Source of the DNA: Dipteris shenzhenensis
Taxonomy: Eukaryota; Polypodiophyta; Polypodiopsida; Gleicheniales
Direction: 5' to 3' (one strand)
Assembly: GCA_047967505.1 (NCBI GenBank)
Contig: CM106540.1
Length of the DNA: 64,000 nucleotides
Positions within the stretch are counted from its first letter, which is position 1. The number at the start of each line of letters is the position of its first letter. Made by a program: the position numbers and the translations under genes. This document shows, in pieces, positions 33,561 through 45,788 of this stretch. The notes below the pieces were generated by a model. That model worked only from the letters and a program-made list of their open reading frames with translations, did not search any database and was not told where the DNA came from.

Positions 33561-36416
33561 CTAGTAACAGTTGTAGCACTACAAGATAGAGAAGTGACAA
33601 CATAGCATTACAAGATGATAGCCTATCATGCTATGTGCATTCCAAGGACATTGTATTAATTATAATAACATTACACTATAATAGCAACATTGCCTTGCTA
33701 AACGACAAAATTATATTGAAATAGCTTGAATATAATATTGCCTTGTAAAAAGTGCGAGACCAAGGGAATTGCTCATACATAATATTATAATGATATTGCA
33801 TTGAGAGAAACATTGCCTTGCTATACCATTCCACAAATGATAGTCTTATTTGGTCATGCATTCTAGGAAGGTTGTTAAGAGCACACATGAAAAGGAAAAA
33901 GTTTTGAAGACACGAAGCAAGAGTTGAAATAAGAACACTTCAAATGAGCCTATTCTACAACAAAAAAAGGAATCCGATCAGTCTGCCATCTCCAAATAGG
34001 CAACATAGGAGCAAAAAAGAATGAATTCTATAAAAGTGAATATTTATTTATAAAAGAAGTTGGTATCTACTATATGCCTTTGCTTCCATCTTTGGAAATC
34101 ATTCTAGCAGCTATATTTGACCATATACTCCAAAATGTCAATGGACTACTTATCATGGAATAGGTCGTGCTCAAATGGTGTTGTGTAGGACTGCTGATCC
34201 TCATTTGAAGCCAGGAAAACAACCATAGTGCAACATTATCCATCAAATAGGAGCACATTTCTTCAAGACCTAGCATCTCAAACTTTGAAAGTACTCTCCA
34301 TGTTCCAGATGGATTTCTACAAATCTTGTATAAGGAGTCATCCAAAATAATACTGTTGGCTGTCGACAAGTGCATGAACTGGTTCCAAATGGTTGGAAAG
34401 TCCTTGAAGATAACAAGCTTCTCATGCAACAACTTTCCATTTTTGTCCACCATGAGTCTAGCATTATAATAGTCTTACTTAGCCATAATTGTTATCTTTT
34501 CAAAATCTTGTGGAAAGCATGCACTGAGGATTTTGTTTACTTTTATTCTTCATGCCCTTAGAATCTTGATGTTTTAACATCAGGTTTGCATAAGGTGGGG
34601 GTATATCTCCTGGATACGACTCAACAACCTTTACTAGAAGGCCATTCAGGTCTAAGATCATAGCTCTTCATTCTTGATGGAGAGGCATTAGTATCACTTT
34701 TGCCAGGGGTGGAGGTAGGCACAAGAGATGAGGATGATCCATTAAAGGATGGCTACCACTCTGGATGGATTTGTCTCCAGTCTTTCTAATACATCCAAAC
34801 ACCTTCAATGAATTTGATCCCATTTTGTTGCTTCCCTCCTCTGCTACCTCTTCCACCACCTAGCAATTGATTTTGGGAATGCATTCTTTTTGAGCTTGCT
34901 ATTGACGTGGATGGACAACTGTAATCTTGCTTCCATCTCTTCCATGTGTACTAAATCGGGGACCAGATTGTCTAGTTTAATTATATCTGGATAGATTTGA
35001 AATATTGGTTTAAATATAGATTTAAACAATTTTGAACAAATTTAAATTCAAGATTAAAATAGATTTAAAAAAATCTGAATAGAATTAAGTAGATGATAGT
35101 CAGATTTGAAATAAACATATGAGCATATTTAAATAGATTAACATGCTTCCTATCTTTGGAGATAGGCTAAGATACAAAATTTACATTGAAGTAGTAGATA
35201 CTCAACAAGCAAGCTACTTGAGTGATCTAGGAAAGGTCTATTTTCTTGACTTTTTAGGAGTTTATGGTGGTGAATTTCCTCGATGCCCTACAAATTGAAG
35301 TAATCACATCCCTCATGTGCTATTATAATAAGACCATGTATCCAGCAAAATGCAAGTTCACAAGGGACACATTCACACCCACACATGAAAAAACACCAAA
35401 TCATTTAGTCCCCAAAGGAGCTAGGATCCGAATTCATTAGAGAGAAGAACGCTTCAAAGGAGATACCAAGGGCAAAGTAGTCTAAGTGATTCTCACTCAC
35501 TCTGAAAACATAATCAAGCCAGGTAGATCTGAATAGATTTAAACAAATTTTATATGCATCCTCTCGTATGATTTGCGCTCATGCATCCTCTCGTATGATT
35601 TGCGCTCCTATGCAACGAATCCATAAACTCAATTGTAACACAAAATATGTCTCAAATTGATATTCACTTGAAAAGGTCCAAAATACAATAGTTTTAGTAG
35701 TCTCTGATCTAGCACAAAAGAGCGTGCCCTCGAAGGGCTCTAAGCACTATAGCCGACTACAACTTTTTACAAGGCCACTACAATTTCTTGAAGGCTTTGG
35801 GCTTGAAGTGGGGGCTGGGGGGACTTGATTTGGATTTTGGACTAGTAGCACTATCTCGTGTAGGCATTGGTGTGATCCATTTTTTTGTGGGGACATCCAC
35901 AGGGTTCACATTGAAGCTTGTAACAACTACATGACTTCTTACCTTTTGCCCCTTACTGGGACCTCCACTCTTGGTCTTATGGGTTCTTTTGCACCCTTCA
36001 CATTTTCACTCTAAAATTATTGAAAAACCAAAATTGTCATACCTTTTTCAAATCGTCCATCTTTTGCTTTTTTACTTTTTACTAAGGATGTCTTGCAACA
36101 GTAGGTCATTGTGCTCTGCAGGTTCATCTTGCCCCGCAAGTTCATCCTCAAGATATTTTTATTGCACTTTGCATTCAGTTGGAGGGGAGATACCCTTTGC
36201 ACTAATTTGCATTTCACTTGCATCCTCCTTTCCCATCTTTGCTTTGTCATCAAAATTGGAAACATGAGACAAAGTGTCACACTCTGATCGCTTGTGTGAT
36301 GAACCTGCCTGAGACATTTGATACCCTATAAGTAATAACATACTTAAATCCAAGAAATATATTGCAAATTCGTGCCACTTCTAGTTATTAATAATGAGAG
36401 TTAAAGGTAATGCCAT
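33561..36416. other. Gene-poor interval with an unrecognised ORF
   Basis: The longest frame is minus-strand 34,070-34,453 (127 codons, Trp- and Met-rich, no motif I know). Further minus-strand pieces at 34,668-35,029 may belong to the same decayed ORF. The rest is AT-rich with no recognised element. Confidence 0.35.
35554..35607 (+). repeat. 27-bp perfect tandem duplication
   Basis: ATGCATCCTCTCGTATGATT and the seven bases after it occur twice back to back. Confidence 0.95.
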
Positions 36417-36985
36417 TTGGTTCTAGTGCTTGTTAGTGCTAGTAGTAAGGCTAGTGATGGTTATTGCAAGTGCAACTTAGTGCATGTTAGTGCTAGTCCT
36501 AGGTGGTGTCAATGCTACTGCAAGGTAGTGCTACTTAGTGCTGTACTTATGATTATTAGTACTCTCATAGTGCTGGTCGGAGTTGTGCTAGTACTTGCAA
36601 GAGTAATACTGTTTGTTAGTGCTCTAATAGTGTTATTGCTTGTTACTAGTGCTTGTAAGTGCTAGTGCTAAAGCTATTGCATGTTAGTGCTAGTGCTAGG
36701 TAGTGTGTGCTAGTGCAAGATAGTGCTACTTAGTGATTTACTTATGCTTGTTAGTGTAACTCTAATAGAGCTAGTCAGAGCTATGCTAGTACTTACCAGA
36801 GTACTACCACTTGTTAGTGGTCTAATAGTGCTATTGCTTATTAGTGCTAGTAGGAAAGCTAGTGCATGTTAGTGCTAGTGCTAGGTAGTGCTTACTAGTG
36901 CAAGGTAGTGCTACTTACTACTCTACTTATGCTTGTTAGTGTAACTCTAATTGTGCTAGTCAGAGCTGTCCTAGTACTTGTTAGG
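36417..36985 (+). repeat. ~190-bp tandem repeat made of GTGCTAGT words
   Basis: Unit starts GCATGTTAGTGCTAGT at 36,482, 36,679 and 36,864 (periods 197 and 185). Each unit is itself a degenerate array of TTAGTGCTAGT-like words, so there are two nested levels of repetition. Confidence 0.88.
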
Positions 36986-38059
36986 CCATACTCTGAGTGT
37001 GGACGTTCTCCTTGGTCTTGTTAAACACCTTCAAGCAAGAGGTCTCTATGTGGGCTGCTTGCCACCTTGACAACATTGCACAAAAAATGAAATGAATTCT
37101 GATATTGGAAAATAAATATAGATACAGTTCAAAAACACACACAGTTATTATAGACACAGCTTGAGAGACATATAATACAGATACAAATACTGCAAGAATA
37201 GATATAATAGGAGGTCTCTCATAGGATCAAGGTTGAAGCCTCTAAAATGGTAGGCATTTTCATGCTTTTAATATGAGATACGGAGCCAAAGTAAAATTTC
37301 ACAGACTTGGTCACGTTTTTGACTTGTGCTTTCATTCTTTTATTTATAGTGATTTGTTGGTAGGGTGTTCCATTCTTTCTAGTCTTTACTTCATGTTCAA
37401 CAATCCAAAAGCTAGCTTTGTCTTCTCACCACCAATGTGGTCTTAACAATCCAAAAACTTAAAATGCAATAAAGCATGCAATAAAGCGATGCATGATCAA
37501 ATGAAAGATGCAGTGTTGTAGTTAAGGCAACCTTTGAGTAGACCTAGAGTTGTAGTTACAGGAAACCTTTGAGTAGACCTAGCAAAATCCATGGGCAAAA
37601 GCATGTTCCCAGCTCTCACTTGGCATGATTTGTAGGCAACAATTCCTCAAGAAGTTGAAGACATCTCGCACTAGCTCACGATTGACAATGAGGGACATGA
37701 AGTTCATTCGGTAGCCATAGTTCACACTAGCTCACAATTTATAGGGACTGGTAAGGAAAGAGCTCATGGATAAAGCAAGTCGCATCACCTCATGATTTGT
37801 AGGGAGTGGTCTTGGAGGAAAGAGGTCATGCACAGTTGGCTTGCGTGTGTGTGTGAGTGAAAATTGACAGTGAGGGAGATGATGTTCATTGAGCAGCCAC
37901 TCATGTGGATATCTATAGGCCATTACATTGAGTTAATTTTGGCACACGTAGTCACTTATCGAAGATTTCAGTTACACGCTTTAAAAAAATTGCTCACCCC
38001 TTTACACGTTGCTAAGGTTGTACTAGTGGGGCATGACTATTTAGCATATGCAAGTGTAC
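36986..38059. other. Gene-free interval
   Basis: AT-rich. A 40-bp duplication (CTTTGAGTAGACCTAG) lies at about 37,520-37,585, and a loose repeat around GATTTGTAGGGAGTGG at 37,730-37,815. No gene was seen. Confidence 0.45.
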
Positions 38060-38442
38060 CACCTTAACATACTACCACTGACTATGCTACTAAGTGGGGA
38101 GAAGCTAAGGCACTCCAAGATAACTCAGCTTGAAACAATGCTAAGTCCATTTAAAAAAATATCATATGTAGGTATGGATGCCCTTTACAGTTTGTTACTA
38201 ATCAAGGTACACATTTTCTTAATGATGTGGTATAGTTGCTCATCAAGACTAAATTCAAAATCATGCATACAATTTCTACTACTTACTATCCTCGGGGTGG
38301 AAATAGTGGTAAAAAAAACACTTAAGCTCATCCTCACAAAGACAGTACAATCGGCTAAGGGTGAATGGGATGCTAACCTTCATCTTGTAGGCATATAAAA
38401 CTGCGTATAAGGTCACTACAAATCTTAGTCCCTATTGTTGTA
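38060..38442 (+). pseudogene. Gypsy integrase, 5' half (oldest level of the nest)
   Basis: With frameshifts the plus strand reads TTDYATKWGEAKA (first catalytic Asp region), IICRYGCPLQFVTNQGTHFLND (Asn where the second catalytic Asp is expected), and a TYYPRGG block. It runs to about YKVTTNLSPY and stops exactly at the Copia B 5' LTR. The matching continuation is at 50,084. Confidence 0.82.
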
Positions 38443-38865
38443 TGTGGAGCCTGATCTTTTTTCAGAGATTGTTTTAGGCCGTGGTTTGAACCTAGGCATG
38501 CTTATACCCATTCTATGAAGGGGGGGTAAGGGGGGACAATGTCCCCCCTTAGGACATTGTTCAAGGGTGGGCCTTTGGGGACAATGCCCTTGAAGCAAAA
38601 ATACATGAAAATTGGTGCATAAGTTGCTTATGAGTTGTGTGGTTAAAATTGTAAGATAAGGGTGTGGCTTATATAGTAGAAAAGCACTCAATATACTGCT
38701 TAATTCTTATATCTTCTTGGATAAGAAAGAAGTAGGACTAGCTATTTCTCTAATAGACATGGTTTGGTGTCTCTTTGTCTCTTCCATTTTCTGTGCTTTT
38801 TGTATTATGTATTTTATGCATTTTGCTTCTCGCATTGTTGCTCCTTTATCACGTTGCTCCTAACA
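38443..38865 (+). repeat. Copia B 5' LTR
   Basis: Starts TGTGGAGCCTGA and ends CTAACA. It contains a G-run and the near-perfect palindrome AAGGGGGGACA-A-TGTCCCCCCTT (38,528-38,550). Confidence 0.85.
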
Positions 38866-38867
38866 AT

Positions 38868-38879
38868 TGGTATCAGAGC
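38868..38879 (+). promoter_or_regulatory. Copia B primer-binding site (tRNA-iMet)
   Basis: TGGTATCAGAGC, two bases after the LTR end. Confidence 0.9.
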
Positions 38880-38940
38880 CTTTGTTTGAGGAATGTTTGT
38901 TGACTTGTTTGGAAGGAGGTTCCTAGTTTGAGTGAGAACA

Positions 38941-39595
38941 ATGACGGAAGAAGGCAAGCTTAAAATCGAGAAGTTCAATGGCAAGATCACCAACATTGGA
39001 AGATGCAGATTGATGATTATCTATACCAGAAGGATCTTTTCTTGCCATTAGGTGGGATTGCAAAGAAGCCTTCAAGTATGTTAGTTGGAGGTCAATTAAA
39101 GACTAGGAGGTTCTTGATAGAAGCCTTCAAGTATGTCAGTTGAAGACTGGGAGGTTCTTGATAGAAGCCTTCAAGTATATCAATTGAAGACTAGGAGGTT
39201 CTTGATAGAAGGTGCTAAGAACAACATGACTGTGTTTGGGAGCATCAATGGATTTCAACATTCTGGAATAGAAGACAACAAAGGACATGATGAGCACACT
39301 AGATACACTGTACAAAATACCATCAGCTTCTAACAAGGTATTTCTTATGAAGTGTCTATTTAATCTGAAGATGCCAGAAGGTGGGTCGATAGCTGATTAT
39401 TTATACAAGCCAACTAAGGTTCTAAGAGTAAAATTTGGTGAGGAGGTTTGAGCTCTCTTGATTTTGTGCTTATTGCCAGAAAGTTGGGATAGCTTGGTCA
39501 TGGCTGTGAGTACCTCTATTTTTGGCAAGTTTGATGATGCTGTTGGTATTCTCCTTAGTGAGAAAATGTGATGGTGGAAAAGCACATGAACATCA
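38941..39595 (+). pseudogene. Copia B gag relic
   Basis: Starts with MTEEGKLKIEKFNGK, a Copia gag N-terminus (LxKFxGxNYxxW, broken just after). Later blocks [23 protein letters not shown] and LLSEKM are the UBN2 capsid end. Between them is a threefold tandem duplication (39,064-39,206). Several stops are present, so it is dead. Confidence 0.75.
39064..39206 (+). repeat. Triplicated 44-55 bp unit inside Copia B gag
   Basis: Units start AGAAGCCTTCAAGTAT at 39,064, 39,119 and 39,163. The last two are 44 bp; the first carries 11 extra bases. Confidence 0.9.
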
Positions 39596-41160
39596 AGTAA
39601 TGCTTTGAGTATTGAGAATAGGGAAAGACAAAAGGAGAGAGGAGGATGGAGGAAGATGTTGATGGTGGTGATAGCTTCCCTGAGTTTGGCCCTAGCTATG
39701 CCCTCCATCCACCTTTCACTACAAACCTTAAAGTTTGTGATAGTACTATCCTGCATGATCTTAAAGCCTTCCCATATCTACCTCATAATAATGCAAGCAA
39801 GGAAAGTGATATTTTTCTGTTGAAGAGAAATGGAACACGCACTGTCGCATGGAGAGGAGGACGAGGGGGACAGACTCGTGTTATGTACTTGAGTGCTGGC
39901 TAGACCTCGAGAGGTTTTTTATCCTTACCTTCTAGAAGGTGTTATCTTGGATCTCCCACTTCAAATGGGCCTTTAGCTATAGGGTTTCTTTCAACAATAA
40001 AAAGTGAAGCGAAGTCTGGAGGTAGAAACATCGTCGCTATTGGAGCAAGCATGGAAGCATGATGGAGGTAGATAAGAGATAGAGACAATGACACAAGTAT
40101 GAAGGCAATGTGCTTGTTTATTCATTGAGAGAGTGTCATTATATATACACTGGGTACATCCATAGATTACATCATATAGGAGCTCAATAGTGAGCATCTA
40201 AATCCATAATCATCTCCTTGAATCTCTCAATCAAACACCACACTCCTAGATTCACTCATTCACACCTACTAACTAGCACATCATCAGTCACACCTAACTT
40301 AGCACCTTCAGCCCATATGTTTATAAATCAAACCTGACCACTTGAGAGTAGCTATGAAAGCACCCAGGGGAGTTATTGACATGTAAACCACACTTGACCA
40401 CCTTAAGTAGCAATGCATGCACTAAGGGGAGGTAATGGATTTGTAAACTCACATCTGACCACCTTGCAATAGCCAAAGGATCATGGCATCAGGTGTTGAG
40501 ATATGGTGCCATGAGCACATAGATTAAAGGCTAAGGTATGGTATAGGAAAGAATTAAAGTAGCCACCCTAGGATTTGGAGATGTGGATTGAGGATATCCA
40601 CAAGGAGAGATGTGGATGAGAGGATCCCAGAAGTGTTGACTATTCAAAGGGCACTCTCTATATAAGAGGCCTATCATGTATTGTTGAGAACACACATTGC
40701 AAGAGATATAGATTTGCTATCTCCCTCTCATGTCTTATTTAGTGTGCTTTGAGCCTTCTTAGTTCTTCTGCTAATCTTGTGTACACTAGGCTATTACGAT
40801 TTGCACTTTAACAGCTTCCCATGGACTATTGCTAGGGTTGAGGTCATCAATTTGTGGGGGGTATGAAGGACAAATTGATGTAATGGATCATACCAAGGTC
40901 TATGGTTGTGAGTGATCATGTGATTGAGTGTGAGAACATGTGTGTGCTGAGTTAGGTGTGACTGATGATGTGTCAGTTAGTAGGTGTGAATGAGTGAATC
41001 TAGGAGTGTGGTGTGTGATTGAGAGATTCAAGGAGATGATTGTGGATCTAGATGCTCACTATTGAGCTCACATATGATGTAATCTATGGATGTACCTAGT
41101 GTCTATATAATGACACTCTCTCAATGAATGTTTAACAAGCTCATTGCCTTCATACTTGTG
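39596..41160. repeat. Two Gypsy LTR fragments in inverted orientation
   Basis: Minus-orientation arm 40,080-40,305 and plus-orientation arm 40,925-41,160 are reverse complements with moderate divergence (shared words: TGAATGAGTGAATCTAGGAG, TGCTCACTATTGAGCTC, GCCTTCATACTTGTG). The right arm begins after a TTTGTGGGGGGTA purine tract with TG at 40,864, so it is an LTR of the lineage seen at 32,785. The arms surround about 620 bp of unrecognised DNA. The segment 39,596-40,079 has no readable gene. Confidence 0.6.
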
Positions 41161-42230
41161 CCATTATTCATCAAACACTGGGTCAACAACCTTTGACTGA
41201 CTAATCAAGTAGAAAAAAGTCAATTTTGACTAAATTTTGACAAAAAACTGCAATAATATTTGACCACTCAATTCGTCCTTCAAGAGCAGCCTTTCAAGGG
41301 GCTTTTGTTGTCAAAGAGAAGCCCTATGGGTCACCCAATATTAGCACAAAGGATAGCTAAAAAGAGTCACACTGTCACCCATGAGAACACACCAAATCGG
41401 ATCAGAAAAATGATGAAATCAGCTCATAGATTAAAGCATTGTACACCAAACTTCATTGAGGAGTTCCTAGCTAGGCATGGAAGCATTTCATGAATGGTGA
41501 AGGGAGCAGCCCGAATTTTGTCAAAGAAGAGTCGACAAAGATCATGCAATGCTGCCCTGTAGGAGCGACATTTCAAGAAACCCTCTAGCGTAGAACTTCA
41601 CCCTAATGTGGGATACCTTCAACCTAAAGCATGCTAGATAAGGTTGCTTGGTGATGGAGAATGAAGCCTTGCAAGCTCAGTAAGATTTGGGGAAGAAGAA
41701 GATGAGCTTGAAGGTGAGGGTCAAGGAGCTTGTGACATGTGGTAGATTCGTGCTAGCTAGGGTTCAAGCTCATGGTGGCTTCCTATGCTTCTTTTTCTTC
41801 TTGAAATGTCACTCCTATAGGGAAGCATTGCATGATCTTTGTCAACTCTTCTATGACAAAATTCGGGTTGCTCCCTTCACCATTCACGAAATGCTTCCAT
41901 GGGCAACTGGATGACCCTATTAGCAACTCCCTGATGAAGTTTGGTGTACAATGCTTTAGTCTATGAGCTGATTTTGTCATTTTTTAAATCAAATTTGGTG
42001 TGTCTCTCATGGGCGACATCGTGACTCTTTTTGACTATCCTTTGTGTTGCTATCGGGTGAACCATAGGGCTTCTCTTTGACAACAAAAGCCTTCTATAAA
42101 GGTGCTCCTGAAACACGAACTAAGTGGTCAAAGATTGCTGTAGTTTTTGGTCAAAATTTAGCCAAAATCAAATTTATTATGTTTGACCAGTCAATCAAAG
42201 GTTGTTGACCTAGTGTTTGATGAATAATGG
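41161..42230. mobile_element. Fold-back inverted-repeat element (~425-bp arms)
   Basis: The left arm 41,161-41,579 and right arm 41,798-42,230 are reverse complements along almost their whole length, around a 218-bp loop. The ends match exactly for 18 bases (CCATTATTCATCAAACAC) and continue with GTCAACAACCTTTGA. Short open frames in the arms (KSAHRLKHCTPNF appears in both) are mirror images of each other. No clean target duplication was seen, since the flanks read CTTGTG and TTGCTG. It could be a fold-back transposon, a MITE-like element, or an inverted duplication able to give a long hairpin RNA. Confidence 0.75.
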
Positions 42231-43089
42231 TTGCTGAAGTGATAATAGGAAAAGCTTGGATTGACTTGATCATGCTTCCTTGATAGTTGTTTGCATATCT
42301 ATGCTATTGGAAGTTATAGTTGATTAGTTCTAGTCAAAGTCCATTGGCTAGAAAGAAAATATAAAGTTGCTTTTCATTTGAAGACTTCTCGTTTGAAAGC
42401 ATAATGCCAATTATGATGTATATTAGTTAATGATTGGACTATCAGTTGACATTTGACTTGCATAAAGTCAAAGGTTGTCAATCAAGCACCTCTTGACACT
42501 CCAAGATAATTGATCTTCAAGATGTATGGGATTAGACACTGCCATTTGTGGTAAGACCTTCCCCAGCAATAGAAATACCATCTACTAGTAGTGAATCCTC
42601 CAATGGTCACTATGTCTGGGTTAAAAAGAAGAAAAAGACATTTAAAAACTGCATGGCTTAAAGGTGAGAAATACTACGGGAGAAAAAGTATAAACCAACG
42701 GAATACTTCTATGCAAAGGCTCTCAGGATGTCGGACTTCATGGCAAGTAATCTTCACCTCTATGGAGAGGGAGATTTCTTTTGTTCTAAAGAAGACATAG
42801 AAGGCTGCTGCAAGGACGGGAACAAAAACAAAGGGGCTCTCCAAGCTCCATCAACTTTTACTTGATTTGTTTCTTGAATAATGATGCAATCCTATATACA
42901 TTTTTACTTCTCATGAGATGATGTAATCAACTCCGAAGTAAACTCTATGTAAGTCATGGTCTATCTCCCAATTATAAACCAAGAAGCCAAAGTCAAAGTG
43001 AGATCATGTTGGGGCGAAGATGCCCAAATGAGTCTACTATTGATGCAACTAGAGTGAGTTCAAGTTGTGGATCATGTGTGTTACCACTA
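42231..43089 (+). other. Interval inside Copia B without readable domains
   Basis: Expected to hold Copia B protease and integrase, but I could read no motif. A 69-codon frame at 42,591-42,800 is unassigned. Confidence 0.35.
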
Positions 43090-43326
43090 GAGGTATTCTC
43101 TCCTATTGCTAAAATGACTTCAATCATAACTATTCTAAGTCTTGTGGGCTATAGAAGACTTGCATCTTGAACAATTGGATGTGAAGACAAACTTTCTTCA
43201 TGGGGATCTAGAGGAAGAGATTTATATGCAGAAGACACATATATATGAGGTCTAGAGGAAAGGAGGAATTGGTATGGAGGTTGAAGAAAAGTATGCATGG
43301 TCTAAAGCAAGATACAAGGCAGTGGT
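43090..43326 (+). pseudogene. Copia B reverse transcriptase, 5' part
   Basis: Frameshifted reading FSPIAKMTSI, then QLDVKTNFLHGDLEEEIYMQ, then KQDTRQWY, at which point Copia C interrupts it. The word GTGGT at the break is the target duplication, and the Trp-Tyr codons are restored when one copy is discounted. Confidence 0.85.
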
Positions 43327-43499
43327 TGTGGGGGTTAAAGTCACTGTGCCTTTACCCTGGTTATGTACAATACTCAAACACATATATAAATGAATGAAAA
43401 AGAAGATTAGGGTGTTCTGCACCCACCAAAACTTGTGTGGCTCTCTGTCTCTCTCTCTCTCTCCCTCTTCCGTTCTTGCTTCCGTTGTGAGCACTCTCA
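43327..43499 (+). repeat. Copia C 5' LTR (173 bp)
   Basis: TGTGGG...CTCTCA, with a CT-rich tract (43,441-43,470) near the end. Confidence 0.95.
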
Positions 43500-43501
43500 A
43501 C

Positions 43502-43513
43502 TGGTATTAGAGC
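43502..43513 (+). promoter_or_regulatory. Copia C primer-binding site, one mismatch
   Basis: TGGTATTAGAGC instead of TGGTATCAGAGC: a C-to-T change in the iMet-complementary site. Confidence 0.85.
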
Positions 43514-44940
43514 CCAGGTAATCTAGCTGAGCATGCGTGAATGCTTAGAAGCTCAGCAGCTCTGTGGGAAGCTTTGTGGGTGACTTTACTCGCATCCGAG
43601 TGTGCAGAGACCTTGAAGGAATCTTTGGAAAAGTCACTTTGGTTTTGCAAAGTGGTTTTGAGAGCGTGTTAAGTGGTTTCAAAGAAAAAGTCGTTTTTTG
43701 AGCTTTTCCTTGTTCCGTTCGATGACAGAGACTCCGTATTGACTTGTAGAGGCAACTATTGCTTGCTTTTGGTATCCACTTCACTTCAGGAGCTTGGAAA
43801 CACCTTCATTCTTGAATCTGGGATCATTTCATTTGATTTCTGACTCATTGTGTCAGTTTTTGTGTTTTTCTGCCCGTATTGGAACTCAAGTTTGGAGTAA
43901 CCATTTGCAGATCTGTCAGTTCCGGTGGACTCAGAAGGTCCTAAAACTTCTATGTTGCTCATCATTCGCACTTCGGTGGAGTTTACAAAAAGCTCTATTT
44001 CCAAAAACTTTTTTCAGTCCGTGTGTTGGACTGATTGAGACCACGGTTTCCAAAACCATCTATCCCATTGCGTTTCGGACGCCCAAAAACCCTTACTTGT
44101 CAATTCTTATTATGCGATTCGGTGGAGGATTTTTAGAGTTATAGATCTCTGTGTATTCGATTTTGTCTCTCTATTATGCATTTTTCATTCTAAGTTTTTG
44201 AAACCTTAGATTTATGTCACATGGCAGTGGATAAGTGTTGACTCCCATTTCTCACTCATCGGTTGGGATTTTGGAGTTCCGATAGAAGAGAGATATTTGC
44301 AGATTTTCTTGCCGAGTCCGATTATGCAATGGCGCCCATGTTTTGAGGCATCTTAGGTTCTATTTTCAGTAGCGGTCATTACCGTGGGACCATGATTTCT
44401 TGAGCATACCTTATGCAGATCACTCTAGTTGCAGTTTGAGTAGTGTGCGCTCATTCGTGGTGTGCATTGGGTTGCAGTGGATGATTTATAAGCCATTTGG
44501 ATGCATTGCAGTCCTTATTAGATGCGCTGATAGGCCCAAATTGCCTTGTGGGATGCTATTTTTATGGACGCTTTGCACATGGATGCTATTTTATGCTAAG
44601 GGACAGTTTTGACACATTGCAGGTGGTGCACTGATAGTGCTATGCTCTCTTGGATGAGATATTATTGATGCATATGCCAGTGGACGGTGTTTATGCTTGA
44701 GTCATTTGGCACTTATTGGCATTTTGGATTGCCATTGCAGTTGGCATTTTCTTTTGGGCCAGATTTGCTCATATAGATGCATAGTATATGCACATGAGTC
44801 AGATGCATCTTTTGATGCTTTGAGCTTTGAGTTTTGGTGATATTTCACTCTATTGTGGCATACACATTTGGGTGCACCTGGTATTTGGTGTGATTCTCTC
44901 TTATAGGCACTAGCATTTGGGATTTTGCTTTATTTACATC
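43514..44940 (+). other. Copia C long 5' leader
   Basis: 1.4 kb between primer site and gag ATG, with short frames but no domain. The leader is unusually long for an element with 173-bp LTRs. Confidence 0.6.
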
Positions 44941-45788
44941 ATGGCATCCTCTTCCATGTCTGAAAAGGAGTTTTTCAACATTAAAAAGTTTGATGGGACA
45001 AACTTTCTTTGTGGAAGTCCCAAGAAAGAGGGAAATCTCATAGCAAATCTAGGGCACGGAACATTGAGTGTTACCACTGTGGCAAGAAGGGCCATATGAA
45101 AAAGGATTGCTACAAACTGAAAAGAGAGCAAAAGGATAAGAAAAAGAATGCAAATTGGGGTGCAAATCAAAAGGAAGAGAGTCTAAGGGAGGACAAAGGA
45201 AAAGTGAAGATCGAGGAGATCAATGCAGTCACACATGATAGTGACAATGACGTTCTCTTCATGTCTAGTTTATCTGCAGAGTTGCTTACCACTTCAGATG
45301 ATGCATATTCCCAGGATTGGATTTTGGATTCTGGTGCTTCATTCCATGTTACTCCCCATAGGGAATGGTTCTCCACTTATGACAGTGGAAAGACAGGTTG
45401 TGTGCATCTTGGAAATGACTATGCATGTGACATAGTGGGAGTAGGTGACATAAAGTTTTCTTTTGCAAATGGGTCTGCATTTATTTTGAAACATGTGATA
45501 CATGTGCCTAAGTTGACCAAGAGTCTTATTTCAGTGGGTCAGCTAGATGATGCTGGTTTTCACACCACTTTTGGCTTTCAGAGTTGGAAAATTCAAAAGG
45601 GCTCTATGCTTTTGGCCAGGGGTGCCAAGTGTGGGACTTTGTATCCCTTACATGTATCAAGGGTATTTGATCATGTTGTTGCAATAACTGAGCAGCCAAG
45701 CACTTCTTTGTGGAATTGCAGGTTGGGGCACATGAGCCAGAATGGAATGAAACTCTTATGCCGCGTTTGGTTTATGTACCGCATTTGA
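44941..45788 (+). pseudogene. Copia C gag (capsid deleted), zinc knuckle and protease
   Basis: From the ATG at 44,941 comes the normal gag N-terminus (FFNIKKFDGTNF). At about 45,008 it jumps directly to the basic stretch before the zinc knuckle, so the whole UBN2 capsid (some 200 residues in relatives) is missing. The continuing frame 45,009-45,788 has CYHCGKKGHMKKDC, the protease site WILDSGASFHVT, and the start of the GAG-pre-integrase finger (LWNCRLGHMS). A one-base shift at about 45,757 moves the remainder to the next frame. Confidence 0.88.

Noticed and set aside
40494-40813. Possible solo LTR (TGTTGAG...TTTAACA) with a TATATAAG box
   Set aside because: The flanking five bases do not match and no partner LTR or other copy is in the window. 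The TATA-like region alone is not enough.
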